From contig JAFSUN010000002.1 in NCBI GenBank assembly GCA_017445225.1, forward strand, positions 1 to 38,222: 38,222 bases of DNA. The letters are read 5' to 3'. The notes below the pieces were generated by a model. The model did no database searches, was not told the origin of the DNA, and saw only the letters and a program-made list of their open reading frames with translations. The stretch comes from Erysipelotrichaceae bacterium. Its GTDB lineage: Bacteria > Bacillota_I > Bacilli_A > Erysipelotrichales > Erysipelotrichaceae. Below, in pieces: positions 1 to 8,909 of this stretch (positions are counted from its first letter, which is position 1; each line of letters starts with the position of its first letter). The position numbers and the translations under genes were made by a program.

Positions 1-131
1 ATTCATATTTGCTAAGCTTTGGCTGATGTTTTACAGTCAGATACACTACCCCTCACCCCAGAATATTATACCACATACTTGAATTCTATTCTAGTGCGGA
101 TCTAATATAATTGGCTTTCTTTATGTTTTAA

Positions 132-251
132 TTCTTTTATGAAAAACATTTTTGGAAAGAACACACATTCTGGAGTGATGGTTATTTTGTCTGTTCTATT
201 GGCGAGACAAACCCAGATACTGTTAGAAAGGATATTGAAAACCAGGGATGA
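132..251 (+). pseudogene. IS200/IS605-type TnpA transposase, C-terminal remnant
   Basis: An open frame of about 39 codons, entered after an in-frame stop and lacking a start, reads like the last part of an IS200/IS605 Y1-type transposase: a Phe-Trp-Ser-Asp-Gly-Tyr-Phe-Val stretch, then Ser-Ile-Gly, then a short helix ending Ile-Glu-Asn-Gln-Gly. In the family that helix carries the catalytic Tyr (typically Lys-Tyr-Ile); here the matching residue appears to be Asp. The N-terminal two thirds, including the HUH motif, are absent. A dead fragment is the simplest reading. The family assignment rests on remembered motifs only. Confidence 0.6.
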
Positions 252-264
252 TGGCATTCATCCC
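245..264 (+). repeat. Hairpin at the 3' end of the IS200-like remnant
   Basis: A 7-bp perfect inverted repeat (GGGATGA / TCATCCC) with a 6-base loop overlaps the remnant's stop codon. IS200/IS605 elements carry subterminal hairpins that the transposase recognises, so this may be a relic right-end hairpin. From here to about 414, and from 1 to 131, I see only AT-rich sequence with no gene. Confidence 0.4.
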
Positions 265-414
265 ATCGACTGAAGATCAATGGGTTTTCTGCCAGAATTT
301 ATATAAACTTGTATCTAATTATTATATAACACGAAAAAAGAGGAAAACGGTAAATTTCGTAAAACAATTGGTTTTCATAGATTATATATAACGCCTCATT
401 ACCGTTGACTGCGC

Positions 415-442
415 AAAAAAGACCGCAGATGATCTGCGGTCT
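415..442 (-). terminator. Terminator of the ribosomal protein supercluster
   Basis: On the minus strand a roughly 10-bp GC-rich stem (AGACCGCAGA / TCTGCGGTCT) with a tiny loop is followed by six T. It lies 24 bases past the rplQ stop and closes the S10-spc-alpha transcript. Confidence 0.9.
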
Positions 443-465
443 CAATTTCATGTTGTCTGTTCTGA

Positions 466-831
466 CTACTTGACGAATTCGATGTAGGCCATCGGAGCAG
501 CATCGCCTTTTCTGACACCGGTCTTGACGACTCTGGTGTAGCCACCGTTACGGGTGGTATAACGAGGTCCGATTTCATCAAACAGCTTCTGTACAACTGT
601 CTTACCGGCCTTGTTGTCAACTGGTCCGTCATGAACGAATGACAGAACCTGACGGCGGGCATGCAGGTCACCCTTCTTGGCGAGGGTAACTAACTCATCC
701 ATGATGGTTCTCATTTCGAGTGCCTTCTTTTCAGTTGTCTCAATCTTTTCATATCTGATCATATCGGTGGCCAGGTTGCGGAACAGTGCCTTACGATGGT
801 CAGCTGTACGACCTAATTTACGATTATGCAT
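466..831 (-). CDS. rplQ: 50S ribosomal protein L17
   Basis: The 121-residue product begins [20 protein letters not shown], the conserved bL17 N-terminus, and matches the usual length of about 120. L17 binds 23S rRNA near the peptide exit tunnel of the large subunit. A GGAGG lies 10 bases before the ATG. It is the last gene of the alpha cluster, 23 bases after rpoA and just ahead of a strong terminator, its normal place in Bacillota. Nothing unusual is seen. Confidence 0.98.
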   Translation of the reverse strand: MHNRKLGRTADHRKALFRNLATDMIRYEKIETTEKKALEMRTIMDELVTLAKKGDLHARRQVLSFVHDGPVDNKAGKTVVQKLFDEIGPRYTTRNGGYTRVVKTGVRKGDAAPMAYIEFVK

Positions 832-854
832 ATCTGGTTATCCTCCTAATATCA

Positions 855-1817
855 TTATTCACCGGGACGGAATCCCTTGCCCATGGCAGCAAGCTTGTCC
901 TTAACTTCCTTAAGGGACTTCTTGCCGAGATTACGTACCTTCATCATTTCTTCTTCTGTTTTCTGAGTTAATTCTTCAACAGTCTGGATACCAGCACGTT
1001 TGAGACAGTTATATGAACGCACTGATAAGTCTAAGTCTTCGATTACCATGTTGAAGCCCTTAGCAGCATCCTCATTGGTGGCTTCCTTAATGACGCTGTC
1101 CATCTGGTTTACACTTTCCTTAACGCTGGTTAATAACTGTAAGTGATCGATCAGGATCTTAGCAGCCAAGGCAACAGCCTGCTGTGGATGAATGCTTCCA
1201 TTGGTCCAGACTTCCAGTGTCAGTCTGTCATAGTTGGCATTCTGTCCTACACGGGTCGTCTCAACGCTGTAGGTAGCCTTTTTAACTGGTGTGAAAATAG
1301 AATCAGTATAAATTGTGCCAATTCCCTGTGAGGAACCCTGGAACAGGGCCTTGTTGGTATCGGCGCTGACATATCCACGGCCTTTGTGAGCTCTGAGTTC
1401 CATTTCGATCTTGCCGCCTTCTGCCAGATGCATTAAGACGAGATCAGGATTCAGACATTCAACACCGGCTGGATAAACAATATCACCAGCTGTAACAGTC
1501 TTTGGGCCAATTGCATCCAGACGTAAAGTGTATGATTCATCATTCTCAATGCTGAGGATCATGGACTTTATGTTCAGGATGATGGCAGTAACATCTTCAA
1601 CAACCCCGGGAATAGCCGTAAATTCGTGGAAGACGCCGTCGATCTTGATAGAGTAGACCGCACCGCCCGGCATGGAGGAGATCAGGACACGGCGGATCGC
1701 ATTACCGATCGTGGTGCCGAAGCCTCTTTCCAGGGGAGCCATTACGAATTTTCCGTAATGTTCGTCTTCTACGTATTCTTTGATTTCAAAATCTGCTCTT
1801 TCAAACTGCTGCATCAA
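855..1817 (-). CDS. rpoA: DNA-directed RNA polymerase alpha subunit
   Basis: The 320-residue product is near the family's usual length (about 314-330). The N-terminal dimerisation domain (about residues 1-230) includes the ERGFGTTIGNAIRRVLISSMPG segment, which in the family nucleates polymerase assembly. A short acidic linker leads to the C-terminal DNA- and activator-binding domain (about 250-315), with LDLSVRSYNCLKRAGI and VRNLGKKSL helices. A GGAGG precedes the ATG by 8 bases. It lies between rpsK and rplQ. rpsD (S4), which sits in this cluster in proteobacteria, is not here, as is normal for Bacillota. Confidence 0.98.
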   Translation of the reverse strand: MMQQFERADFEIKEYVEDEHYGKFVMAPLERGFGTTIGNAIRRVLISSMPGGAVYSIKIDGVFHEFTAIPGVVEDVTAIILNIKSMILSIENDESYTLRLDAIGPKTVTAGDIVYPAGVECLNPDLVLMHLAEGGKIEMELRAHKGRGYVSADTNKALFQGSSQGIGTIYTDSIFTPVKKATYSVETTRVGQNANYDRLTLEVWTNGSIHPQQAVALAAKILIDHLQLLTSVKESVNQMDSVIKEATNEDAAKGFNMVIEDLDLSVRSYNCLKRAGIQTVEELTQKTEEEMMKVRNLGKKSLKEVKDKLAAMGKGFRPGE

Positions 1818-1835
1818 CTATTCCTCCCGTTTCTT

Positions 1836-2231
1836 TTAACCACGTGGCCGTTTTGGTGGACGGCAACCGTTATGAGGAATCGGGGTTACATCATTGATGG
1901 ATGTAATTGTCAATCCGGCGGTCTGTAATGATCTGACAGCAGAATCTCTTCCCGGACCAGGTCCCTTGACGTTGACGTCAACAGTCTTCATGCCATGGTC
2001 AACAGCGGCCTTGGCAGCGGCTTCAGCAGTCTGCTGAGCTGCGAATGGGGTGGACTTACGGGAACCCTTGTATCCGATTGCTCCGGCACTTGACCAGGCA
2101 ATGGCGTTTCCGGCTTCATCACAGATCGTAACGATTGTGTTGTTAAATGTTGAGTGAATATGGGCAACACCCTTGGCAATATTCTTACGTACCTTACGCT
2201 TACGTACTACAGTCTTTTTCTTCTGAGCCAT
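1836..2231 (-). CDS. rpsK: 30S ribosomal protein S11
   Basis: The 131-residue uS11 has the conserved [16 protein letters not shown] core and the basic C-terminal [12 protein letters not shown]11 sits on the platform of the small subunit and helps shape the mRNA exit region together with S7. An AGGAGG precedes the ATG by 8 bases. It lies 15 bases after rpsM and 18 before rpoA, in standard order. The length is typical. Confidence 0.98.
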   Translation of the reverse strand: MAQKKKTVVRKRKVRKNIAKGVAHIHSTFNNTIVTICDEAGNAIAWSSAGAIGYKGSRKSTPFAAQQTAEAAAKAAVDHGMKTVDVNVKGPGPGRDSAVRSLQTAGLTITSINDVTPIPHNGCRPPKRPRG

Positions 2232-2246
2232 TTGTATTACCTCCTC

Positions 2247-2612
2247 TTACTTCTTCTTGTTAGCTACCGTACGGCGCGGTCCCTTGCGGGTACGGGCATT
2301 AGTCTTAGTTCTCTGTCCGTGAACAGGCAGTCCCTTACGGTGACGCATGCCACGATAACAGCCGATTTCCATTAAACGCTTGATGTTCAGGTTGGTTTCT
2401 CTTCTCAGATCGCCTTCAACCTTGATGTTATCAATTTCGTTACGGATGGCGTTTTCCTGTGCTTCTGTTAAATCCTTAACTCTGACATTCTCAGGTACGC
2501 CGGCAGCGGCCAGAACCTGGCTGGCGGTTGTTCTGCCGATTCCGTAAATATAAGTCAAAGCTATACCTACGTTCTTATCACGAGGTAAGTCAATTCCAGC
2601 TATACGAGCCAT
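2247..2612 (-). CDS. rpsM: 30S ribosomal protein S13
   Basis: The 121-residue uS13 starts [20 protein letters not shown], with the helix-two-turn-helix [10 protein letters not shown] and the basic tail [13 protein letters not shown] that in the family reaches toward P-site tRNA. It sits in the head of the small subunit and bridges to the 50S. A GGAGG is upstream. The gene lies 17 bases after rpmJ. Length and order are typical. Confidence 0.98.
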   Translation of the reverse strand: MARIAGIDLPRDKNVGIALTYIYGIGRTTASQVLAAAGVPENVRVKDLTEAQENAIRNEIDNIKVEGDLRRETNLNIKRLMEIGCYRGMRHRKGLPVHGQRTKTNARTRKGPRRTVANKKK

Positions 2613-2629
2613 TTCTTATTCTCCTCCGA

Positions 2630-2743
2630 TTAACCTTGTCTCTGTTTGTGTTTAGGATTCTCACAAATAACCATGACACGGCCCTTGCGCTTGATGACGC
2701 GGCACTTGTCACAAATTGGTTTAACTGATGGTCTTACTTTCAT
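2630..2743 (-). CDS. rpmJ: 50S ribosomal protein L36 (zinc form)
   Basis: This 37-codon gene was read directly. The product starts [14 protein letters not shown] and ends KHKQRQG. The zinc ligands are Cys11, Cys14, Cys27 and His32, so this is the C+ form. L36 binds 23S rRNA in the large subunit. A GGAGG lies 9 bases before the ATG. It sits between infA and rpsM in the usual Bacillota order. Its small size is normal for bL36. Confidence 0.97.
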   Translation of the reverse strand: MKVRPSVKPICDKCRVIKRKGRVMVICENPKHKQRQG

Positions 2744-2761
2744 AAGTTGGTACCTCCTAAA

Positions 2762-2989
2762 TTACTTATGTCTATACGTAATGCGCCCACGTGTTAAATC
2801 GTATGGTGAAATTTCGAGAGTGACACGGTCACCTGGTAAAATGCGGATGTAATTCATGCGGATTTTACCAGAAACGTGGGCTAAGATAGTGTGTCCATTC
2901 TGCAATTTCACTTTGAACATGGCGCCGGGCAGCGTATCTTCTACGATGCCCTCCACCTCGATTACGTCCTGTTTGCTTTGCTTACCCAT
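2762..2989 (-). CDS. infA: Translation initiation factor IF-1
   Basis: The 75-residue single OB-fold protein begins [14 protein letters not shown] and contains the family stretch [21 protein letters not shown]-1 blocks the ribosomal A site during initiation. Its GGAGG is 14 bases upstream, encoded inside the last Glu-Glu-Val codons of adk; only six bases separate the adk stop from the ATG, so translational coupling to adk is likely. The map gene, which stands between adk and infA in Bacillus, is missing. Confidence 0.97.
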   Translation of the reverse strand: MGKQSKQDVIEVEGIVEDTLPGAMFKVKLQNGHTILAHVSGKIRMNYIRILPGDRVTLEISPYDLTRGRITYRHK

Positions 2990-2995
2990 TCGAGC

Positions 2996-3673
2996 TTACA
3001 AAACCTCCTCGTTATTAAGGAATTCGTCAATGGCCTTCTGAACGTCAGCCCAGACTTCTTCAATGCTCTGTGAAGCATTGACATCCCTGATAAGACCTAA
3101 TCTTCTGTAATGTTCAAGAACCGGCGCAGTCTCTTCATAGTAACTGGCCATTCTCTGTTTTAAGCTTTCGCGGTTGTCATCAGCTCTCTGGTAGAGCTCT
3201 CCGCCGCAGATGTCGCAGACACCTTCAACCTTGGAAGGCAGGGTTACGACATTGTAAACGGCACCACAGCTGCGGCAGATCCTTCTGTTCTCAATGCGGG
3301 AGATCAGAAGTTCTTCATCAACGGTCAGGTTGATGACCAGACCCAGATCCTTAGGGGTACCGATGACCTTTGCATCATATACATCGGCCTGTACCAGTGA
3401 TCTCGGGAAGCCGTCCAGCAGATAACCGTCATTGCAGTCATCCTGATTAAGACGTTTGACAACCATGGCGATGGTCACCTCATCTGGGACCAGGAGGCCG
3501 GCCTTCATGTAGCTGCTGGCCTTCTGTCCCAGTTCGGTGTTGTTCTTGAGTTCGTTTCTGAACATATCACCAGTTGAAATATGAGCAATGTTATACTTTT
3601 TTTCAATCAGTTCTGACATGGTTCCCTTGCCGCTTCCGGCCGGTCCCATGATCAACATATTCAGTTTTTTCAT
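2996..3673 (-). CDS. adk: Adenylate kinase (zinc LID type)
   Basis: The enzyme interconverts ATP + AMP and 2 ADP in the cytosol. At 225 residues it is slightly longer than the usual 214-217. The P-loop GPAGSGKG is at residues 10-17, the AMP-binding STGDMFRNELK near 33-43, and DGFPR at 87-91. The LID carries Cys133, Cys136, Cys153 and Cys156, the structural zinc site common in Gram-positive enzymes. The ATG overlaps the secY stop by four bases (ATGA), so the two are translationally coupled, the classical secY-adk pairing. Confidence 0.97.
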   Translation of the reverse strand: MKKLNMLIMGPAGSGKGTMSELIEKKYNIAHISTGDMFRNELKNNTELGQKASSYMKAGLLVPDEVTIAMVVKRLNQDDCNDGYLLDGFPRSLVQADVYDAKVIGTPKDLGLVINLTVDEELLISRIENRRICRSCGAVYNVVTLPSKVEGVCDICGGELYQRADDNRESLKQRMASYYEETAPVLEHYRRLGLIRDVNASQSIEEVWADVQKAIDEFLNNEEVL

Positions 3674-4989
3674 CTCTTCATGAACCCCTTGTATTCTTTC
3701 TGTGTCAGCTGATCTTCAAGATCCTTGACAGTTTCCATAGCGACGCCTACGACAATGATGATACTGGTTCCGCCCATCGTGATGGTGCTTGGAATGTTAG
3801 TAAAGATTGCCAGCAGGTACGGTAATGCTGCGATGAAGCACAGGAACAGTGCTCCCAGCAGAGTGATTCTGTTCAGTACCATTGAAATGTAGGTCTGGGT
3901 CTCGGTACCGGGTCTGATGCCGGGGATATAGGTTCCCTGCTTGTTCAGATTGTCGGTGATCTTGGCCGGGTCGACCTGCAGATTGGTATAGAAGAACGTG
4001 AACAGGAAGACGAGTACGATGTAGAGAATCAAGCCGCCAGCCTTGGTGAAATCAGAGATATAATCGAATATCTTGATCAGAGTATTGGTAAAGTCGGTGG
4101 ACTTGTACCAGCTGGCGCTGCTAATCAATGACATGATGGTCTTAGGGGCTACCATGATCGTTGAAGCAAAGATAACTGGAATTACGGATGCACTGTTTAT
4201 CTTCAGCGGCAGGTAATTCAGATTTGCACTGTTTCTCTTGGTGGTTGAGCTGGTGTACTGGATCGGGATCTTTCTGGTAGCCTGTGATTCGAAGATTACC
4301 AGGACGATGATGGCGATGTACAGTACGATCAGCGCGATGAACTTGAGCAGTCCGGCGAATTCCTGACCTTCAGCTGCGGCGGTAACCAGAGTGGAGTAGG
4401 AATTGGAGAACTGATATGGCAGGTTGGCAACGATACCGGCAAAGATGATCATTGAGATACCGTTTCCAATGCCGCTGGCAGCGATTCTGTCACCGATCCA
4501 GGCCAGCAGGTAGCTGCCGGCGGTCATGACAGTAGCGATGAACAGGTAGGTTGTTGTGGTGTTGTTTACCAGGATACCATAGGCCTTGTCGAATGTCAGG
4601 GTCATGGTGTAGGCCTGCAGGTAAGCCAGGACGACACCCAGATAACGGGTGATCTTGTCCAGCTGCTGTCTGCCCTTCTGGCCGTTCTTGGTCAATTCCG
4701 TAAGAGCGGGTATGACATCCATGGATAACAGTTCGATGACGATGCTTGCCGTGATGTACGGACCGACACCCATAGAGAATACGGAGAAGGTCTGCCATGA
4801 TCCGGCACCAAGCATGTTCATCATGGTGATCAGGTCATTTCCGCTTAAGCCGGACACCAGCTTGCTGGTATCAACGCCCGGAACGGTAATGGCCGCACCA
4901 AGTCTGAAGATGAACAGCATACCAAGCGTAAACAGAATTTTAGTACGTATATCTTTATTCTTGAACAAAGAGATAAACGTGTTAAACAT
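3670..4989 (-). CDS. secY: Protein translocase subunit SecY
   Basis: SecY forms the membrane pore of the Sec pathway with SecE and SecG. The 439-residue protein starts with the cytoplasmic MFNTFISLFKNKDIRTKILF, followed by ten hydrophobic segments. The plug region is visible after TM1 (VPGVDTSKL), and the cytoplasmic loop PGIRPGTETQTYI, which contacts SecA or the ribosome, lies near residue 355. It follows rplO by one base and overlaps adk by four. Length and order are as in Bacillus. Confidence 0.97.
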   Translation of the reverse strand: MFNTFISLFKNKDIRTKILFTLGMLFIFRLGAAITVPGVDTSKLVSGLSGNDLITMMNMLGAGSWQTFSVFSMGVGPYITASIVIELLSMDVIPALTELTKNGQKGRQQLDKITRYLGVVLAYLQAYTMTLTFDKAYGILVNNTTTTYLFIATVMTAGSYLLAWIGDRIAASGIGNGISMIIFAGIVANLPYQFSNSYSTLVTAAAEGQEFAGLLKFIALIVLYIAIIVLVIFESQATRKIPIQYTSSTTKRNSANLNYLPLKINSASVIPVIFASTIMVAPKTIMSLISSASWYKSTDFTNTLIKIFDYISDFTKAGGLILYIVLVFLFTFFYTNLQVDPAKITDNLNKQGTYIPGIRPGTETQTYISMVLNRITLLGALFLCFIAALPYLLAIFTNIPSTITMGGTSIIIVVGVAMETVKDLEDQLTQKEYKGFMKR

Positions 4990-4990
4990 A

Positions 4991-5431
4991 CTAAATTACC
5001 TCAGCTTTTCCGCCTGCTTTTTCAATGGCTGCCACAGCTGATTCTGAGAACTTGTCAGCCTGGACAGTTAACTGTTTTTCTAATTCGCCTTCGCCTAAAA
5101 TCTTGATACCATCTCTGACGTTCTTGGCAATGCCGGTTTCTCTTAATAACTCAGGAGTTACTAAGGTTCCGTTTTCAAAGCGGTTGAGCTGATCAACGTT
5201 TACGATGGTGTATTCCTTGCGGTTAATATTGGTAAATCCGCGTTTCGGGAGTCTTCTCCATAAAGGAGTCTGGCCGCCTTCGAAGCCGAGCTTGCCTAAT
5301 CCGCCGCTTCTGGCTTTCTGTCCCTTGCTGCCCTTGCCAGCGGTCTTTCCGTTTCCGCTGCCCTGGCCACGGCCTAATCTGAACTTATTCTTACGAGCGC
5401 CTTCTACAGGCTGTAATTCATGTAACTTCAT
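4991..5431 (-). CDS. rplO: 50S ribosomal protein L15
   Basis: The 146-residue uL15 begins [20 protein letters not shown] and has the Gly/Lys-rich extended arm [20 protein letters not shown], which in the family threads into 23S rRNA. Its AGGAGG overlaps the rpsE stop codon. Normally rpmD (L30) lies between rpsE and rplO; here only 12 bases separate them, so L30 is absent from this cluster. Confidence 0.97.
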   Translation of the reverse strand: MKLHELQPVEGARKNKFRLGRGQGSGNGKTAGKGSKGQKARSGGLGKLGFEGGQTPLWRRLPKRGFTNINRKEYTIVNVDQLNRFENGTLVTPELLRETGIAKNVRDGIKILGEGELEKQLTVQADKFSESAVAAIEKAGGKAEVI

Positions 5432-5443
5432 TCTCGAAACCTC

Positions 5444-6073
5444 CTAGTAACGAATTTCCTGAGGCTTCTTACCTCTGGTTGCAGCAACCTTTTCAATGGT
5501 GGTCATGTTCTTTAAGCCATTGATGGTAGCAGTAACAACGTTAACAGCGGTTCTGGAACCCAGGCACTTGGAGATAACGTCGGTAACACCGGCTAATTCC
5601 AACACGGCTCTGACCGGACCGCCGGCGATAACACCGGTACCGGTTGCGGCCGGACGCAGGACAACATTGGCTGCGCCGAACTGGCCAACAGTTTCATGAG
5701 GTAAGGTGGTTCCGACCAGAGCGACTCTGAAGACGCTCTTCTGAGCATTTTCGGTAGCCTTTCTGATTGCATCCGGAACTTCCTTGGCCTTGCCGGTTCC
5801 GAATCCGATTCTGCCCTTCTTGTCGCCGACAACGACGAGAGCGGAGAAACGCATTCTGCGTCCGCCCTTGACAACCTTGGTAATGCGGTTGATCTTGACA
5901 ACGCGTTCTTCGAATTCCTTTTCCTGAGTACGGTCGTTACGACGGTTAGGACGACGTCCGCCTCTTTCTCTGTCATTGCTACGACGGTTTCTTGATCCGG
6001 CTTCAGCAGGAGCCTTTTCGGTTTCAACTGTTTCTACTGGTGCTTCGTTAACACTCTTAATATTTTCTTCCAT
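5444..6073 (-). CDS. rpsE: 30S ribosomal protein S5 with charged N-terminal extension
   Basis: uS5 helps form the mRNA entry tunnel and affects decoding accuracy. The core (about residues 46-205) has [20 protein letters not shown], the loop [11 protein letters not shown]-like turn (here [11 protein letters not shown]), and a typical C-terminus. At 209 residues it is about 40 longer than usual. The excess is an N-terminal tail: first acidic (residues 1-25), then Arg/Asn-rich ([20 protein letters not shown]). A similar Arg/Asn-rich tail occurs at the C-terminus of S3 in this window. The ATG has a GGAGG upstream and immediately follows rplR. Confidence 0.96.
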   Translation of the reverse strand: MEENIKSVNEAPVETVETEKAPAEAGSRNRRSNDRERGGRRPNRRNDRTQEKEFEERVVKINRITKVVKGGRRMRFSALVVVGDKKGRIGFGTGKAKEVPDAIRKATENAQKSVFRVALVGTTLPHETVGQFGAANVVLRPAATGTGVIAGGPVRAVLELAGVTDVISKCLGSRTAVNVVTATINGLKNMTTIEKVAATRGKKPQEIRY

Positions 6074-6084
6074 TGACGCTCCTC

Positions 6085-6441
6085 CTAGAATTCCAGACCG
6101 TTCTCTCTGGCGGCTTCGGCTAAGGCCTTGACTCTGCCGTGATAGATGTAACCGCCACGGTCAAACTTAACAGCCTTGATGTCCTTGGCTAAGGCTCTCT
6201 TGGCGATTTCCGCACCGACAGCCTTGGCGGCCTCGATGTTTCCACCGTTTTCGAGCTTCATCTCAACGGAGTTGGCTGATACTAAGGTAACACCGTTAAC
6301 ATCATCGATGATCTGAGCATGGATGTTGGCATTTGAACGGAAGACATTCAGACGCGGGAAATCAGGAGTTCCTGAAACCTTGGTACGAACTCTGGCATGA
6401 CGACGTTTTCTATCAACGTTTCTTGTACTGTTCTTTATCAT
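6085..6441 (-). CDS. rplR: 50S ribosomal protein L18
   Basis: The 118-residue uL18 binds 5S rRNA in the central protuberance with L5. Conserved features seen are the basic start ([18 protein letters not shown]), [18 protein letters not shown], and the C-terminal [20 protein letters not shown]. It lies 19 bases after rplF and 11 before rpsE. The length is normal and nothing is odd. Confidence 0.97.
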   Translation of the reverse strand: MIKNSTRNVDRKRRHARVRTKVSGTPDFPRLNVFRSNANIHAQIIDDVNGVTLVSANSVEMKLENGGNIEAAKAVGAEIAKRALAKDIKAVKFDRGGYIYHGRVKALAEAARENGLEF

Positions 6442-6460
6442 TTCTCATGTCTCCTTTCAA

Positions 6461-7003
6461 TTACTTACCGGCAGTCTTGCCTTCCTTACGACGGATATGT
6501 TCGCCCTTGTAAGCGATACCCTTACCCTTGTAAGGCTCCGGCTTTCTGACAGCTCTGATGTTGGCGGCTAATTCGCCGACTCTCTGCTTGTCGATACCTG
6601 ATACGACGATTTCGGTCTGCTTCGGGACTTCGATCTTGAGGCCTTCTTCAGCAACGAAGGTTACTGGATGGGAATAGCCCATCAGAAGCTTCAGGGTGTT
6701 GCCTTCCATGGCAGCTCTGTATCCGATACCTTCAATGGTTAATTCTTTCTTGAATCCTTCAGATACACCGACAACCATGTTGTGGAGCAGAGCTCTGGTG
6801 GTGCCGTGTAACTGCTTTACGTGCTTTTCATCGTTAGGACGCTTTACATGGATTACTCCGGCATCCTGACTGATCTCTAAAATTGGATTAAACTGGCGAG
6901 TTAAAGTGCCTTTGGGTCCTTTAACAGTCACCTCATTGCCTTCTGAAACAGTAACTTCTACTCCAGCAGGAATGGTAATCGCTTTATTTCCGATACGTGA
7001 CAT
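6461..7003 (-). CDS. rplF: 50S ribosomal protein L6
   Basis: The 180-residue uL6 begins [17 protein letters not shown] and carries the family signature near its C-terminus ([21 protein letters not shown]). It is two repeated alpha/beta domains. L6 lies at the base of the L7/L12 stalk near the sarcin-ricin loop, where translation factors bind. It is 23 bases downstream of rpsH. Length and position are typical. Confidence 0.97.
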   Translation of the reverse strand: MSRIGNKAITIPAGVEVTVSEGNEVTVKGPKGTLTRQFNPILEISQDAGVIHVKRPNDEKHVKQLHGTTRALLHNMVVGVSEGFKKELTIEGIGYRAAMEGNTLKLLMGYSHPVTFVAEEGLKIEVPKQTEIVVSGIDKQRVGELAANIRAVRKPEPYKGKGIAYKGEHIRRKEGKTAGK

Positions 7004-7026
7004 TGTTCTTTACCTCTCTTTACTGA

Positions 7027-7422
7027 TTACCAGACGTAAGCAACAACTTCGCCGCCGATCTTCTTCTGGTTGGCTTCCTTATCGGTCATGTAACCGTGGG
7101 AAGTTGACAGAATGGCGATGCCTAAGCCGTTCAGGACTCTTGGCAGCTTGTCAGCCTTGGCGTAAACTCTTAAGCCGGGCTTGGAGATGCGCTTGATGCC
7201 GTTGATAACCTTTGCATTGTTCTTACCGTACTTCAGGGTAACGGTAATGTTCTTCTTTAAATCACCATCTACTGCATAGTCAGTAATGAATCCTTCTTCT
7301 TTTAAGATCTTGGCGATTTCGATTTTTTCTTTGCTGGAAGGAATGACTACAGTTTCATGCTTGGCACTGGAAGCATTACGAATTCTAGTGAGCATATCTG
7401 CAATTGGATCTGTAACTATCAT
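7027..7422 (-). CDS. rpsH: 30S ribosomal protein S8
   Basis: The 131-residue uS8 begins [17 protein letters not shown] and ends with the conserved [19 protein letters not shown] and a GGEVVAYVW terminus. S8 binds the central domain of 16S rRNA; in Escherichia coli it also represses the spc operon through the L5 region of the mRNA. Whether it does so here cannot be told by eye. It lies 15 bases after rpsN. Confidence 0.97.
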   Translation of the reverse strand: MIVTDPIADMLTRIRNASSAKHETVVIPSSKEKIEIAKILKEEGFITDYAVDGDLKKNITVTLKYGKNNAKVINGIKRISKPGLRVYAKADKLPRVLNGLGIAILSTSHGYMTDKEANQKKIGGEVVAYVW

Positions 7423-7437
7423 GTTATATTTCCTCCT

Positions 7438-7623
7438 TTACCAACTTGCCTTTTTAACACCGGGGATCTGGCCCTTGTAAGCCAGTTCACGGAAACAGAT
7501 ACGGCATAACTGATACTTTCTTAATACGGAGTGAGGTCTGCCACAGCGCTCACAGCGGGTGTATTCTCTGACAGAGAACTTTGCCGGCTTGTGTGACTTA
7601 TTGATCATTGCTTTTTTTGCCAT
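7438..7623 (-). CDS. rpsN: 30S ribosomal protein S14, zinc type
   Basis: This is the short 61-residue zinc-binding S14 (sometimes called type Z), with ligands Cys24, Cys27, Cys40 and Cys43 (CERC and CRIC). S14 sits in the head of the small subunit next to S3 and S10. Many Bacillota have a second, zinc-free copy elsewhere for zinc starvation; none is in this window. It starts 13 bases after rplE. Confidence 0.97.
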   Translation of the reverse strand: MAKKAMINKSHKPAKFSVREYTRCERCGRPHSVLRKYQLCRICFRELAYKGQIPGVKKASW

Positions 7624-7636
7624 AGCTTCTATCCTC

Positions 7637-8176
7637 CTACTTGGTGAAAGGCATACCTAACAGTTCGAGTAAGGTATAGGCCTCTTCATTTGTCTTAGCT
7701 GTTGTAACGATTACAACGTCCATTCCTCTGACGATGGCTACTTTATCGTAGTTGATTTCAGGGAAGATCAACTGTTCCTTGACGCCGAGGGTATAGTTGC
7801 CTCTGCCGTCAAAGGCAGTTCTGGAAACGCCTCTGAAGTCTCTTACACGCGGTAAGCTGATGGTAACGAGCTTATCGAAGAAATCATACATTCTTTCTCC
7901 TCTTAAGGTTACCTTGCAGCCGATCTGCATGCCTTCACGAAGCTTGAAGTTGGCGATTGACTTCTTGGCCTTGGTGATTACCGGCTTCTGTCCGGTAATG
8001 GCACCGAGTTCCTCAACGGCCTCTTCGAGAGCCTTTGGATTGCCGATGGCATCGCCTACGCCCATGTTGACAACGATCTTGACTAACTTCGGGCATTCCA
8101 TAACGGAAGAGTAGTTGTAGCGTTCCATCATCTTAGCTACGATTTCATCATTGTATCTCTGATTTAAACGGTTCAT
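7637..8176 (-). CDS. rplE: 50S ribosomal protein L5
   Basis: The 179-residue uL5 shows the conserved [15 protein letters not shown] and [14 protein letters not shown] segments and the [17 protein letters not shown] terminus. L5 binds 5S rRNA in the central protuberance and contacts P-site tRNA. It lies 12 bases after rplX, in standard order, with a GGAGG before the ATG. The length is normal. Confidence 0.97.
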   Translation of the reverse strand: MNRLNQRYNDEIVAKMMERYNYSSVMECPKLVKIVVNMGVGDAIGNPKALEEAVEELGAITGQKPVITKAKKSIANFKLREGMQIGCKVTLRGERMYDFFDKLVTISLPRVRDFRGVSRTAFDGRGNYTLGVKEQLIFPEINYDKVAIVRGMDVVIVTTAKTNEEAYTLLELLGMPFTK

Positions 8177-8188
8177 CTTGCTCCTCCT

Positions 8189-8515
8189 TTACTTCTTTTT
8201 CTTGTCGGCCTTAACAATGTTGCCGCTCTTCTTGTTGATTCTTACTTTCTTGTCTCCGTCCAGGACGTAGCCAACACGGCCGGCCTTCTTGGCCTTGGTG
8301 TCGTACAGCAGGACGTTGCTGGCGTTGATCGGGGCTTCCATGGACTGGATTCCGCCATCCGGATTAGCCTGGGTCGGCTTTAAGGCCTTCTTGCGGACAT
8401 TGACACCCTCGACAACGACCTGATTGGTCTTTTCGTAAACAGCGAGGACTTCGCCGGTAATGCCCTTATCCTTGCCGGCAATTACCTGAACCTTATCACC
8501 CTTTTTGATTTTCAT
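8189..8515 (-). CDS. rplX: 50S ribosomal protein L24
   Basis: The 108-residue uL24 has an N-terminal KOW motif (KGDKVQVIAGKDKGITGEVL, residues 5-24) and a Lys-rich tail. L24 binds early-assembling 23S rRNA near the exit tunnel and acts in large-subunit assembly. It lies 14 bases after rplN, with a GGAGG upstream. It is slightly longer than the usual 101-105 because of the Lys-rich end. Confidence 0.97.
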   Translation of the reverse strand: MKIKKGDKVQVIAGKDKGITGEVLAVYEKTNQVVVEGVNVRKKALKPTQANPDGGIQSMEAPINASNVLLYDTKAKKAGRVGYVLDGDKKVRINKKSGNIVKADKKKK

Positions 8516-8529
8516 GTGAATCTGTCCTC

Positions 8530-8898
8530 CTATAATACTTCCGGAGCCAGTGAAGCGATCTTGGTGTATTCAGCTTCACGAACTTCTCTGGCAACCGGCC
8601 CGAAGATACGGGTTCCAACCGGAGACTTGTCATCCTTGATGATAACGGCAGCGTTGTCATCAAACTTGATGTAAGTTCCGTTTGCTCTTCTGACTGGATA
8701 TGATGTTCTGACGATGACGGCCTTGACGACGTCGCTCTTCTTGACGGTTCCGTTAGGAGTAGCGCTCTTAACGGCACAGACGACAACGTCACCAACGCTG
8801 GCACTTCTTCTGCGGCTTCCGCCTAAGCAGCGGATGACCAGAAGTTCCTTGGCACCGGTGTTATCGGCTACCTTTAAACGACTTTCATTCTGAATCAT
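8530..8898 (-). CDS. rplN: 50S ribosomal protein L14
   Basis: The 122-residue uL14 begins [20 protein letters not shown] and has the family [11 protein letters not shown] segment near residue 100. L14 lies on the subunit interface, bridges to the 30S and is the docking site of the silencing factor RsfS. It has the exact usual length. It is 11 bases after rpsQ and 14 before rplX. Confidence 0.98.
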   Translation of the reverse strand: MIQNESRLKVADNTGAKELLVIRCLGGSRRRSASVGDVVVCAVKSATPNGTVKKSDVVKAVIVRTSYPVRRANGTYIKFDDNAAVIIKDDKSPVGTRIFGPVAREVREAEYTKIASLAPEVL

Positions 8899-8909
8899 TT
8901 ACGTACCTC

